A stretch of DNA of 12,301 nt from Pseudomonadota bacterium (GCA_023442755.1 JAEZXS010000029.1:1-12301); one strand, 5' to 3'. Shown: positions 1 to 6,964, numbered from the stretch's first letter. A program made the numbers and translations. Notes: generated from the letters alone by a model not told the origin.

Positions 1-2
1 CA

Positions 3-1679
3 CGGCCGGCAGACATTTGCATTCGGGATTGCCGCATCGTAAATGTGCTAACGGGGAAGATCGAGCCGGCCGATCTGGCGATTTTCGACGGGTTCGTCAT
101 CGGATGGGGGGACTATGAGAGCCGGGAATCCGTTTCGGCAAACGGAATGTATGTCTGCCCGGGGTTTATCGACGGCCATATTCACATCGAAAGCACTCTT
201 CTCAGTCCCGCGCAGTTCTGCGCTGCCGTCCTGCCCTGGGGTACGAGCGCCGTGGTTGCCGATCCCCACGAAATTGCAAACGTACTGGGTCTTGACGGCA
301 TAAAGTATTTTCTCGAGTGCGCAAGGGGACTCCCCCTGGACATCTTCCTGAACCTGCCGAGCTGCGTGCCGGCATCTCCTCTCGAAACATCCGGGGCAAA
401 CCTGCGGGCTGTCGACCTGGATTCGCTCCTGCCGCATGAGAACCTGCTGGGTCTTGCCGAGATGATGAATTTTCCGGGCGTCATCGGTGCCGATCCGCAG
501 GTTATCGACAAGCTCATCCTGTTTCGTGACAGGATCATCGACGGCCACTCCCCGATGCTTTCCGGCCGCGGTCTGAACGCCTACATAGCGGGTGGCATAC
601 GATCCGACCACGAATGCACGACGCGGGAAGAAGCAGCGGAAAAGCTCGCCAGGGGAATGTCCGTAATGATCCGGCAGGGCAGCCAGTCAAAGGACCTCGA
701 AAAACTCCTCGGCATCATAGACGAGCACACGTGGCCTCACTGTATGTTCGTCTCCGACGATGTGCACCCCGATGACCTGATAAACAAAGGGCACATGAAC
801 GCGACGCTGAACCTGGCAATGTCTCTCGGCCTGGACCCTGTCCGCGCCATCACGCTCGCCACATGGACCCCGGCCAACTACTTCCGCCTCTCGGGGCGGG
901 GGGCGCTCGCTCCGGGATTTCTGGCCGACCTGAGCATGAGCCCCACCCTCAATCCGTGGAATCCCGTACGGGTTTTCAAACGCGGCGTGGAGATTGCCCG
1001 CGACGGGAAGCTTCTCGCGACCCCGGACGGCTGGTGCGTCCCGCAAAGCCCTGGCAGCCCCATGCGCATCACACGGGTCTCCGCCGACGATCTGCTCGTT
1101 CCGGTCCAGCCCGGAAAGCTCCGGGTGATCGGCGTGCAGGAGGGAACGCTCCTTACCCGGAAGATCCTCGAAACTCCGAAAATAGTAGACGGATATGCCG
1201 TGTCCGACCCGGACCGCGATATTCTCAAAATAGCTGTCTTCAACCGGTATGTCGCCGGCAGGTCGCCCGCTCTCGGGTTCGTTCGGGGCCTGGGTCTGAA
1301 AAGTGGGGCAATAGCCACTTCCGTGGCGCACGATTCTCACAATGTCATCGCGGCGGGAGCTGACGATGCGGATATCCTCGCCGTGGTGCGCGCGCTTCGG
1401 GAATCGGGCGGAGGAATGGCTGCCGGCACGAGTGGAGGCCGCGTCGAAGTGCTGCCCCTTCCGATCGCCGGGCTCATGTCGGCCGGTTCCGTATCGGAAG
1501 TGGCCGCAGAACTCCGGAAAATCAAAGAAGTAGCCGGTGCGCTCGGCTCCGGACTCGCAAACCCCTTCATGGCGCTCTCTTTTCTCGCCCTGCCGGTTAT
1601 CCCCGAACTCAAGATGACCGACCTGGGACTTGTGGACGTATTCCGCTTTTCGCACGTTCCGCTTTTCGGGGAGGATTGA
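3..1679 (+). CDS. ade: Adenine deaminase (amidohydrolase family), 5' end cut by window edge
   Basis: Deaminates adenine to hypoxanthine and ammonia in purine salvage; cytoplasmic, metal-dependent. The frame is open to the first base of the window: codons from position 3 read R-P-A-D-I-C-I-R-D-C-R-I-V-N-V before L-T-G-K-I-E-P-A-D-L, which matches the family's N-terminal strand, so the GTG at 45 is internal and the true start lies upstream. Counting from that GTG, the metal-binding HxH is H45-I-H47, followed by ADPHEIANVLG, then GHSPMLSGRGLNAYI, SDHECTT and the SDDVHPDDL/GHMN segment that carry further conserved His and Asp residues. The C-terminal adenine-deaminase domain (VAHDSHNVIAAG) is present and the stop is normal. 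The 558 visible residues are close to the usual 570-600, so only a short N-terminus is missing. No terminator follows the stop. Family assignment is firm; substrate follows the family. Confidence 0.95.
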   Translation, partial: RPADICIRDCRIVNVLTGKIEPADLAIFDGFVIGWGDYESRESVSANGMYVCPGFIDGHIHIESTLLSPAQFCAAVLPWGTSAVVADPHEIANVLGLDGIKYFLECARGLPLDIFLNLPSCVPASPLETSGANLRAVDLDSLLPHENLLGLAEMMNFPGVIGADPQVIDKLILFRDRIIDGHSPMLSGRGLNAYIAGGIRSDHECTTREEAAEKLARGMSVMIRQGSQSKDLEKLLGIIDEHTWPHCMFVSDDVHPDDLINKGHMNATLNLAMSLGLDPVRAITLATWTPANYFRLSGRGALAPGFLADLSMSPTLNPWNPVRVFKRGVEIARDGKLLATPDGWCVPQSPGSPMRITRVSADDLLVPVQPGKLRVIGVQEGTLLTRKILETPKIVDGYAVSDPDRDILKIAVFNRYVAGRSPALGFVRGLGLKSGAIATSVAHDSHNVIAAGADDADILAVVRALRESGGGMAAGTSGGRVEVLPLPIAGLMSAGSVSEVAAELRKIKEVAGALGSGLANPFMALSFLALPVIPELKMTDLGLVDVFRFSHVPLFGED

Positions 1680-1704
1680 AAACGGCCCCTTGCGCGCTTA
1701 TATG
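1676..1704 (+). promoter_or_regulatory. Putative sigma70-type promoter for the ferritin-like gene
   Basis: TTGAAA (1676-1681) overlaps the adenine deaminase stop codon and is followed after 17 bases by TATATG (1699-1704). Spacing is ideal and each box is close to consensus. The predicted transcript would start near 1711, giving a leader of about 40 bases before the ATG at 1751. This suggests the ferritin-like gene is transcribed on its own. Prediction from sequence only. Confidence 0.45.
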
Positions 1705-1750
1705 CTGAAGTGGTCGGAAAAATTACCCAAACTGAATTCCGGAGGACGAG

Positions 1751-2212
1751 ATGAGCACGGTTTCATGTAGTTCGTTGGAAGAGGTGGTTAATTTTGCCAT
1801 CGAGAAAGAAGAAAGGGCCATGGACTTCTACAGGAAGTGCGCCCAGTTTGCCAGGAATCCCGGAATACGGGAATTCTTCGAGGAAATGGCCCTGGAGGAA
1901 CAGCGCCACAGAAATATGCTCAGGGACCTGGATACCTCGCACCTTGCCGAAGTGAAGCTCGAAAAGGTGGAAGACCTGCGGATAAGCGACTACCTGATGG
2001 ACATTTCCTTCGACGAAAATATGTCCTACCAGGATGCCCTTACCCTGGCCATGAAGAAGGAAGAAAAGGCGCAGGCCTTCTACGCCGGGTGGAAAAACAA
2101 GTGCATACACGAAAAGGCGGCAAACCTGTTCGAAATCCTCCAGAATGAGGAGGCAAAGCACAAGCGCAAATTGGAAGCCCTCTACGATGAAGAGGTCCTG
2201 ACCGACAATTGA
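1751..2212 (+). CDS. Ferritin-like / rubrerythrin-family di-iron protein without rubredoxin domain
   Basis: A 153-residue four-helix-bundle protein of the ferritin/rubrerythrin superfamily, probably cytoplasmic. Two similar halves each supply one helix with a glutamate and one with an E-x-x-H di-iron motif. Half one has EKEERAMDFY (E20/E21) and EEQRH (E50, H53); half two has KKEEKAQAFY (E104/E105) and EEAKH (E134, H137). Family members reduce peroxide or handle iron. The C-terminal CxxC pairs of a rubredoxin domain are absent, so electrons would have to come from a partner, and the activity cannot be named with confidence. The start is clear: GGAGG at 1741-1745 lies five bases before the ATG. 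The gene follows adenine deaminase by 71 bases with a separate promoter candidate, and it converges on the lipoprotein gene, with 26 bases between the stops. Confidence 0.85.
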   Translation: MSTVSCSSLEEVVNFAIEKEERAMDFYRKCAQFARNPGIREFFEEMALEEQRHRNMLRDLDTSHLAEVKLEKVEDLRISDYLMDISFDENMSYQDALTLAMKKEEKAQAFYAGWKNKCIHEKAANLFEILQNEEAKHKRKLEALYDEEVLTDN

Positions 2213-2216
2213 TCGA

Positions 2217-2231
2217 TATAGGGACCCTATA
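2217..2231. repeat. Perfect 15-base inverted repeat between convergent genes
   Basis: TATAGGG-A-CCCTATA lies between the stop codons of the ferritin-like gene (2212) and the lipoprotein gene (2239). With a three-base loop it would form a six-pair stem for transcripts of either strand, but no U-rich tail follows on either side. It may be a weak bidirectional transcription end or a protein site. Only the symmetry is certain. Confidence 0.4.
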
Positions 2232-2238
2232 GAACGCT

Positions 2239-2847
2239 TTACTGTGTATTGTACAGCCCCAGGTCGTCTACCTGGTAGGAATCCAGCTCCGCTGCCGTTT
2301 TGTCCAGGAGTTGCACCAGCGAGTAGATTTCTTCGGACTGTTTTGCATGCTGAGCCTTGCCTTCGATGGTCGTTGCCGCTACGAATTTGGCCTGGGCGAC
2401 AAGAAGCCGTTCGCGAACGGCCAGCTTTTTAGCTTCCAGTATGATGCATTTGTCCACCAGGTCATGGTAGGCCGTAAACTCCTGCTCCCAGGAGACCCTC
2501 CATTTGCGGCCCCATGCGGCAAATCGGGCTTCGATCTCGGGAGTGATGTCGATTTGGTTGTCCGAGTCGCGAAGTGATGGATTTTCCAGGAGTATCTGTT
2601 CGAATTCCCCCCAGCCGGGGCTGCTGCAGAATTCTTTGATCTCCTGTAAAACAGGATTCAGCGCGGAATAAAAATCGGCTGACTTCTGGTTTACAGTATC
2701 CAGGTCGCTGTTTGCCCCTACCATCAGAGTTTCCGTTTCCGGCAGCATTTCCGTTTTCACTCTGCTGCCGGGAAAAGAAGCACATCCAGCGGTAAACATT
2801 ACTAAAATCAGGCCCGGTATTAAGAGGCGAAAAACAGGTTGCATCAT
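2239..2847 (-). CDS. Predicted lipoprotein of unknown function
   Basis: A 202-residue protein with a type II signal peptide: hydrophobic stretch at about residues 5-19 and a lipobox FTAGC with C22 as the lipidated residue, so it is probably anchored to the inner or outer membrane facing the periplasm. The position +2 residue is Ala, not the Asp retention signal of Escherichia coli-type inner-membrane lipoproteins. The mature part is charged and probably mostly helical, with a long segment from about 115 to 190 (many E, K, Q and A) that could form a coiled coil. I recognise no family. Start: tandem ATG codons (2847, 2844), with AGGAA about 12 bases upstream. It stands alone, convergent with the ferritin-like gene. 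No adjacent partner hints at its role. Translation is supported by the coherent signal peptide and lipobox. Confidence 0.75.
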   Translation of the reverse strand: MMQPVFRLLIPGLILVMFTAGCASFPGSRVKTEMLPETETLMVGANSDLDTVNQKSADFYSALNPVLQEIKEFCSSPGWGEFEQILLENPSLRDSDNQIDITPEIEARFAAWGRKWRVSWEQEFTAYHDLVDKCIILEAKKLAVRERLLVAQAKFVAATTIEGKAQHAKQSEEIYSLVQLLDKTAAELDSYQVDDLGLYNTQ

Positions 2848-2890
2848 ATCTAGGGCGTATTCCTGTGCTGGAGAAAGTATTATCCGGTAC

Positions 2891-2918
2891 TACATAGTAT
2901 GTATAGGATGGTACATAC
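2891..2918. repeat. Nested inverted repeats upstream of the lipoprotein gene
   Basis: TACATA-G-TATGTA (2891-2903) is a perfect 13-base inverted repeat. Its right arm, read as GTATGTA (2897-2903), also pairs with TACATAC (2912-2918) across eight bases. The same half-site is therefore present three times in 28 bases, followed by a GTATAC palindrome at 2926-2931. Such clustered half-sites about 45-70 bases before the lipoprotein start are compatible with a repressor operator. No regulator is identified. Confidence 0.35.
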
Positions 2919-2994
2919 ACCTACTGTATACCCCTACTCTAAAATACATTCTATGCCTTATTTTAAAAAGTCGAAAACCTGCTAGATTGGCCAT

Positions 2995-3088
2995 CACAGG
3001 TTATCCCTCCTTCAAAGTAACATTTCAACCCCGTTTTATTATCGCCCCGGAAAGCCAGGCACCCCCGCCCCTGGCTTTCTTTTTTTTT
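2995..3088 (+). ncRNA. Candidate small RNA ending at an orphan terminator
   Basis: A strong intrinsic terminator at 3050-3088 faces plus, yet no plus-strand gene precedes it: the nearest, the ferritin-like gene, ends 840 bases away with an opposed gene in between. A promoter candidate lies suitably upstream: extended minus-10 TGC-TAGATT (2980-2988) with a weak TTTTAA (2961-2966) 16 bases before TAGATT. The implied RNA would be about 94 bases, with an unstructured 5' half carrying CCCTCCTT (3005-3012), complementary to a Shine-Dalgarno core. Inference only; the 5' end is approximate. Confidence 0.3.
3050..3088 (+). terminator. Strong rho-independent terminator (plus strand)
   Basis: GAAAGCCAGG (3050-3059) pairs perfectly with CCTGGCTTTC (3070-3079) across a ten-base C-rich loop, and nine T residues follow (3080-3088). 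Direction is unambiguous because the minus-strand reading has no T tract after the stem. It lies 231 bases before the small gene at 3320, so it ends a transcript coming from the left. Confidence 0.85.
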
Positions 3089-3112
3089 GCGCAAAAGACA
3101 TCCCGGATCGCC

Positions 3113-3132
3113 GGCCGCGTTATCGGGCGGCC
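3113..3132. repeat. GC-rich hairpin
   Basis: GGCCGC (3113-3118) and GCGGCC (3127-3132) form a six-pair stem with an eight-base loop. It sits between the orphan terminator and the next hairpin; no T tract follows on either strand. Function unknown. Confidence 0.4.
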
Positions 3133-3154
3133 ACGTGCGGTTTCTTTGCCGTTG

Positions 3155-3187
3155 CCCCCTGCAGGGCGTCCATAGTTCTGCAGGGGG
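3155..3187. repeat. Ten-base perfect inverted repeat
   Basis: CCCCCTGCAG (3155-3164) and CTGCAGGGGG (3178-3187) form a very stable ten-pair stem with a 13-base loop. Each arm contains a PstI-like CTGCAG. There is no T run on either side, so it is not a classical terminator. It lies about 130 bases upstream of the small gene at 3320 and could be part of a structured leader or a remnant of a repeat element. Confidence 0.5.
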
Positions 3188-3319
3188 GTGGGTATTATTG
3201 CGACTGGAGCCAAGTATCCGGCATTGCAGGCAAATCCAATAAAAAAACTGCGCCAGCATTTCTTATCGAGCAATTATGGTTATCTTTGATGTACGGATAA
3301 GAAAAATAGGAGGCTTAGG

Positions 3320-3514
3320 ATGTCGGAATCATTGGAAGTCTTGACTGATAAAATCGTTTCGGTGGTGAGTCGGGCCTGGGAGTTGCTGATTGGAGAGCCC
3401 GGGTACGGATTGCAGGAAGTGAAGGAGAGAACTCCGGACATTCGCAGAGCCCTGGTTTTCAACCAGCTCCGTCGCAGTTTTCCGCCCTCCGATCATGGAT
3501 GCGACCGATATTGA
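3320..3514 (+). CDS. Small hypothetical protein (64 residues)
   Basis: The main evidence is the start: AGGAGG at 3308-3313 is six bases before the ATG, an ideal ribosome binding site after an AT-rich leader. The product is soluble with no signal peptide. Residues 1-25 look like an amphipathic helix (SESLEVLTDKIVSVVSRAW), followed by a glycine-containing turn (GEPGYG) and a second helical, basic part (EVKERTPDIRRALVFNQLRR). The last ten residues look disordered. I recognise no family. It could also be a truncated relic of a larger protein, since the C-terminal ten residues read like random sequence. It is isolated: convergent with the liv operon and separated on its left from any gene by hairpins. 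Moderate confidence that it is translated. Confidence 0.5.
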   Translation: MSESLEVLTDKIVSVVSRAWELLIGEPGYGLQEVKERTPDIRRALVFNQLRRSFPPSDHGCDRY

Positions 3515-3539
3515 GAACGTTTCTCGGCACGATAAACGT

Positions 3540-3570
3540 CCATGATGACGGAACCGGAGGCGGATCATGG
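3540..3570. repeat. Hairpin CCATGAT/ATCATGG between small gene and livF
   Basis: CCATGAT (3540-3546) pairs with ATCATGG (3564-3570), and CGG-AA-CCG (3549-3556) offers a small inner stem. The octamer GATCATGG recurs at 3491-3498. It may help end the transcript of the small gene, but there is no T tract. Confidence 0.3.
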
Positions 3571-3614
3571 TTGTCTATCGGCCGGAAAACGATGTGAAAA
3601 TAACTTAACGTGAT

Positions 3615-3646
3615 CGGCGGGGCGAACTCTGAGAAGAGCCTCGCCG
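3615..3646 (-). terminator. Putative terminator of the liv operon
   Basis: Five bases after the livF stop codon (minus strand), a nine-pair stem with one G-U pair is formed by 3615-3623 and 3638-3646; CTCT/AGAG can extend it inside the loop. The minus-strand sequence that follows is moderately T-rich (GTTAAGTTATTTT). The position directly behind the last gene of the operon supports the call. Confidence 0.5.
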
Positions 3647-3650
3647 CTGA

Positions 3651-4355
3651 CTATATTCCGAGAAAAGCCTGTTTGACCTGTTCGTTCTGCAAAAGTTCCT
3701 TCCCTTTTCCTTCCAGAACGATTCTGCCATTTTCAAGCACGTAGGCGCGATCGCAAATCGCCAAGGTTTGCTTTACGTTTTGTTCGACCATAAGGATTGT
3801 GAGCCCCTGATCGTGGATCTTCAGCGCCAGGCGGAAGATCTCCTGGGTGAGCAGGGGGGACAGGCCGAGGGAAGGCTCGTCGAACATTATCATTTTCGGC
3901 TTGGACATCAGGCCGCGGGCGATTGCGCACATCTGCTGCTCACCGCCCGAAAGCGTCCCCGCCATCTGCTTTTGACGCTCTTTCAGACGGGGAAAGAGTT
4001 CGAAAACCCATGCGATCGTTTCCTTTCGCTTCGCTTTTGCCTCACCTTTGAGCGAACCGAGTTCCAGGTTTTCCAGAACGCTCATCTCCGGGAAGAGTTG
4101 CCGGCCCTCCGGGACGTGGGCGATTCCCTGTTCCACGATCATGTACGGAGGGATTTGGTCCAGGCGCGAGTTTTGAAACCAGATCTCGCCGCTGTCCACC
4201 TGCACCATGCTCGAGATGGTTCTCATTATGGTGCTTTTACCGGCGCCGTTTGCGCCTACGAGGACGACGAATTCGTTTTCGGCCACATGAAATGTGACGT
4301 CCCAAAGCACCTGGACGTCACCATAGCCTGCATTGACGTGTTCCACCCGCAGCAT
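3651..4355 (-). CDS. livF: HAAT-family ABC importer ATPase, LivF type
   Basis: One of the two ATPases that power uptake through the LivH-LivM pore; cytoplasmic, membrane-associated. The 234 residues match the family length. Motifs in order: Walker A GANGAGKST at 34-42, Q-loop region near the end of the first third, LivF hallmark IAHVPEGRQLFPEMSV at 78-93, ABC signature LSGGEQQ at 135-141, Walker B MIMFDEP at 155-161. The switch position reads VEQN (190-193), with Gln in place of the usual His, which is normal in LivF proteins. The start ATG at 4355 is two bases after the livG stop, with AAAGGAA inside the livG end as ribosome binding site. Last gene of the operon. The substrate cannot be read from this subunit. 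Confidence 0.95.
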   Translation of the reverse strand: MLRVEHVNAGYGDVQVLWDVTFHVAENEFVVLVGANGAGKSTIMRTISSMVQVDSGEIWFQNSRLDQIPPYMIVEQGIAHVPEGRQLFPEMSVLENLELGSLKGEAKAKRKETIAWVFELFPRLKERQKQMAGTLSGGEQQMCAIARGLMSKPKMIMFDEPSLGLSPLLTQEIFRLALKIHDQGLTILMVEQNVKQTLAICDRAYVLENGRIVLEGKGKELLQNEQVKQAFLGI

Positions 4356-4357
4356 TT

Positions 4358-5071
4358 CTATTCCTTTCCGAGATAGGCTTCGATGACGGCCTGATTGTTA
4401 GCGACTTCGGATGGAGTGCCCCTGGCAATTTCCTGGCCGTAGTTGATGCAGAGAATTCGATCGCACAGATTCATGATAACCTGCATGATATGTTCAACGA
4501 TGATGATCGTTATGCCGGAATCTCGAATCTTCCTGATGAGTTCCACGCCATCGGCCTGTTCCTGGGGAGTCAGCCCGGCCATGGTCTCGTCGAGCAGGAG
4601 AAGCGTCGGGTTTGTGGCAAGGGCACGCGCTATTTCCATACGTTTCCGGTCGCCTATGGTGAGGCCTTTTGCGGGCCAGTCGACCTTTTTCCCCATATCG
4701 CAGAAATGGAGCACCTCGAGTGCCCTGTCCTTGGCTTCCGCGAACTTGGAGGTCCGGCAGAAAGCGGAGGTCATGACGTTCTCGAGCACGGTCATGCGGC
4801 GCAGCGGCTTTACTATCTGGAAAGTCCTTCCGATGCCTTCCTTGCATACTTTCCAGGTGGGGAGCCCGTTCATTTCTTTTCCCTGGAAGTGTATCGTCCC
4901 GGAGGTAATCGGGTAGTAGGCGGTGATGAGGTTGAAAACGGTGGTTTTACCGGACCCGTTCGGGCCGATCAATCCGTAAATTTCCCCTTCTTCAACCTGG
5001 AACGTGAGGTTGTTTACGGCGATCAAGCCGCCAAAGGCCTTTGTCAGGCGGTGCGTTTCGAAAAGATGCAT
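4358..5071 (-). CDS. livG: HAAT-family ABC importer ATPase, LivG type
   Basis: Second ATPase of the importer, pairing with LivF at the cytoplasmic side of the permeases. It has 237 residues. Walker A GPNGSGKT is at 36-43, GRTFQIVKPL (81-90) is the typical LivG segment, and the catalytic-switch His is H194 in VEHIM. Two motifs depart from the textbook: the signature reads LTIGDRKRMEIARA (from 137) instead of LSGGQ, and Walker B reads LLLLDETMAGL (157-167) with Thr where Pro is usual after DE. LivG proteins generally have a non-canonical signature (LxxGDxR/K), and DE-x-MAGL variants are familiar in this family, so function is not in doubt. The start is three bases after the livM stop, so translation is probably coupled. 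Confidence 0.95.
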   Translation of the reverse strand: MHLFETHRLTKAFGGLIAVNNLTFQVEEGEIYGLIGPNGSGKTTVFNLITAYYPITSGTIHFQGKEMNGLPTWKVCKEGIGRTFQIVKPLRRMTVLENVMTSAFCRTSKFAEAKDRALEVLHFCDMGKKVDWPAKGLTIGDRKRMEIARALATNPTLLLLDETMAGLTPQEQADGVELIRKIRDSGITIIIVEHIMQVIMNLCDRILCINYGQEIARGTPSEVANNQAVIEAYLGKE

Positions 5072-5074
5072 GTC

Positions 5075-6052
5075 TCAGTTCCCACTTGTGACGGAAGGTA
5101 TCGCTTTATCTTTCGACCATAGGCCCTGCAGTTTGATCCAGTCGCCCACCACGCCGTTGGCCATGTAGCGGATGACGAAGATGACAAGCAGGCCGAACGC
5201 CAGCGCGTGGGTCTCGCTGACCCACTTCGGCGCAACCCCGAAAAACGAACTGCGGAACAGTTCCTGGAGAAGCACCATGATGAAGGCGCCCACCGGAGGA
5301 CCCCATATCGTTCCGGCCCCGCCGATTATGGCGACAAGAATGGCCATGATGGAGATGAAGTAGAGCGAGAAAACCACCTCGGGGTCGATGAACCCCATGT
5401 AGTTCATGTAAAAGGCACCCGCAAGGCCTGTGAAAAAGGAGCTGATCATGAGAGAAAGGCTCTTGTAGCGAAACGAGCTGATTCCAAGCGCCTCGGCCGC
5501 ATCCTGGTCTTCGCGTATGGCTATGAAATAGAAGCCCCACTTCGACCGGATCACCTTGTGGATGGTGAACACGCACAGGGCGGCAAGCCCGAGGGCCAGA
5601 AAGTAGTACGGCACCTTGGACCGGAACGTCTGGATGATGAGGATTCCCTGCATCCCTTCCGTGAAATCCCTCCAGACGATGGCGACGAGGCGGCATACTT
5701 CAGCAAGGGCGAGAGTCGCCAGGTTGAAGTAGGAACCGCGCAGCCGAAAGCAGATCCAGCCGAGGATGAAGCCGAAGACCATTGCCGCAGGTCCTCCGAA
5801 GAGCATGCCCCACCAGGGAGAGATGTCGAGCTTGGTGGTGCACAGGCCCGCCGCATAGGCGCCGACCCCGAAAAAGATGGCGTGGCCGAACGATATCTGC
5901 CCGGTGTACCCGGCGAGCAGGTTCCACGAGGAACCGATCACCACCCACATGAGGGCGATGATGAATATGTGCCGATAATAATCGGATTGGATGATGAGCG
6001 GAAATAGTACAAGGAGTGCGATTGCTGCTATCTTTGCATGCTGCTGTTTCAT
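5075..6052 (-). CDS. livM: HAAT-family ABC importer permease, LivM type
   Basis: Inner-membrane channel subunit, 325 residues with about eight to ten membrane segments. Family signatures are NLLAGYTGQISFGHAIFFGVGAY (44-66), the cytoplasmic coupling loop AIREDQDAAEALGI (178-191) that docks on the ATPase, and IIGGAGTIWGPPVGAF (242-257). The frame is open for another 107 codons upstream, but those codons lie within livH. The ATG at 6052 is preferred because it gives the correct family N-terminus (MKQQHAKI then a membrane helix) and has AGGGGA about six bases upstream. It begins 11 bases after the livH stop. Third gene of the operon. Confidence 0.93.
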   Translation of the reverse strand: MKQQHAKIAAIALLVLFPLIIQSDYYRHIFIIALMWVVIGSSWNLLAGYTGQISFGHAIFFGVGAYAAGLCTTKLDISPWWGMLFGGPAAMVFGFILGWICFRLRGSYFNLATLALAEVCRLVAIVWRDFTEGMQGILIIQTFRSKVPYYFLALGLAALCVFTIHKVIRSKWGFYFIAIREDQDAAEALGISSFRYKSLSLMISSFFTGLAGAFYMNYMGFIDPEVVFSLYFISIMAILVAIIGGAGTIWGPPVGAFIMVLLQELFRSSFFGVAPKWVSETHALAFGLLVIFVIRYMANGVVGDWIKLQGLWSKDKAIPSVTSGN

Positions 6053-6063
6053 CTTTTCCCCTG

Positions 6064-6939
6064 TTATACCTTGGTCAGCGTCTTCAGGCCGCCCGGCATG
6101 AAGACGAGCACGAGAACGAAAATGACCATGCCGAAGGCATCCTTGAGAGCCATGGAAACGTAGGTAGCCCCCAAAGATTCGGCCACACCGAGAACCAGCC
6201 CGCCGAAGATCGCCCCCACGGTGCTTCCCAGCCCGCCGAGAACGGTGATGATGAATGCCTTCAGCGTGAAGGGACCTCCAACGTCGGGGAAAAGATAATA
6301 GATCGGGAGGAGCAGAGTCCCGCCGGCCGCGGCCATGGCCGCACCCAGGCCATATGTGAGCTGGGTGATCCATTCCGCGTTGATGCCCAGGATCATGGCC
6401 GCATCCTTGTTCTGGGCGGTTGCGCGGACGGACCTTCCCGTGTCGGTTTTAAGTAGGAAAATGAACAGGCAGATTGTTAGGAGAACAGCCAGGCCGAACG
6501 CCACGAACATCGGCACGTTCCAGGAGATGGAGCCGATCATGAAGGTGGCGGAGCTGTATGCCGTCTTTACCGACTTGTAATCGGAGTGAAAAAAGAACCG
6601 AATCGTTTCGGTCAGGACCATTCCCGTGCCGACGGTCATCAGGATCTGATTTTGAGGGATTACGGAGTCGACATTGAGCAGGGGGTTGAGGAGATATTTC
6701 TGGATGACCACACCGAGCAGGAAAAGAGCGGGCATGGCGACCAGGAGCGCGAAGTAGGGGTCCAGGTGAAGGTACTGGAAGAGCAGATAAGTGATGTACA
6801 TGGCCACCATCATGAGCTGCCCGTGCGCCAGGTTGATGATGCGCATGACGCCCATGATAAGGGTCATCCCGAGACCGATCAAAGCATAGACGCCGCCGAT
6901 GAGTATGCCCGCGACAAGCGTCTGGATAAACATTTCCAT
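6064..6939 (-). CDS. livH: HAAT-family ABC importer permease, LivH type
   Basis: Inner-membrane channel subunit that forms a heterodimer with LivM; 291 residues, about eight membrane segments. Signatures are GGVYALIGLGMTLIMGVMRI with NLAHGQ (36-41), the coupling loop VRATAQNKDAAMILGIN (171-187) and GGLGSTVGAIFGGLVLG (235-251). Start choice: the frame also has a GTG at 6963, but the ATG at 6939 has GGAAGGA at proper distance and gives the standard N-terminus MEMFIQTLVAGIL. The gene starts 80 bases after the livK stop, behind a terminator-like hairpin, so the permease and ATPase genes are probably made at a lower level than the binding protein. Confidence 0.93.
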   Translation of the reverse strand: MEMFIQTLVAGILIGGVYALIGLGMTLIMGVMRIINLAHGQLMMVAMYITYLLFQYLHLDPYFALLVAMPALFLLGVVIQKYLLNPLLNVDSVIPQNQILMTVGTGMVLTETIRFFFHSDYKSVKTAYSSATFMIGSISWNVPMFVAFGLAVLLTICLFIFLLKTDTGRSVRATAQNKDAAMILGINAEWITQLTYGLGAAMAAAGGTLLLPIYYLFPDVGGPFTLKAFIITVLGGLGSTVGAIFGGLVLGVAESLGATYVSMALKDAFGMVIFVLVLVFMPGGLKTLTKV

Positions 6940-6964
6940 GGAAAATCCTTCCCGTGCCGGCACT

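Larger units (their letters stand above)
2848..3319. other. Gene-free stretch with several structural elements
   Basis: I see no convincing protein gene in these 472 bases. The left part (to about 3000) is AT-rich and holds the upstream region of the lipoprotein gene, including nested TACATA/TATGTA repeats. The centre has a textbook plus-strand terminator at 3050-3088. The right part holds two GC-rich hairpins and then an AT-rich leader before the small gene at 3320. On the minus strand a 34-codon frame (2994 down to 2890) starts ten bases after AAGGAGG, but its product resembles nothing and is not called. Confidence 0.6.

Noticed and set aside
687..1655. Long open frame (322 codons) on the minus strand opposite adenine deaminase
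   Set aside because: It mirrors the codon pattern of a firmly identified gene, its product matches no family, and it lacks a ribosome binding site.
4358..5071. Degenerate LivG signature (LTIGDRK) and Walker B (DETMAG) as evidence of an inactive ATPase
   Set aside because: LivG proteins normally have a non-canonical signature of this kind; the Walker A Lys, the Walker B Asp-Glu and the switch His are all present.
6053..6373. 107-codon upstream extension of livM
   Set aside because: The extension overlaps livH out of frame and has no family similarity; the ATG at 6052 has a ribosome binding site and gives the family N-terminus.
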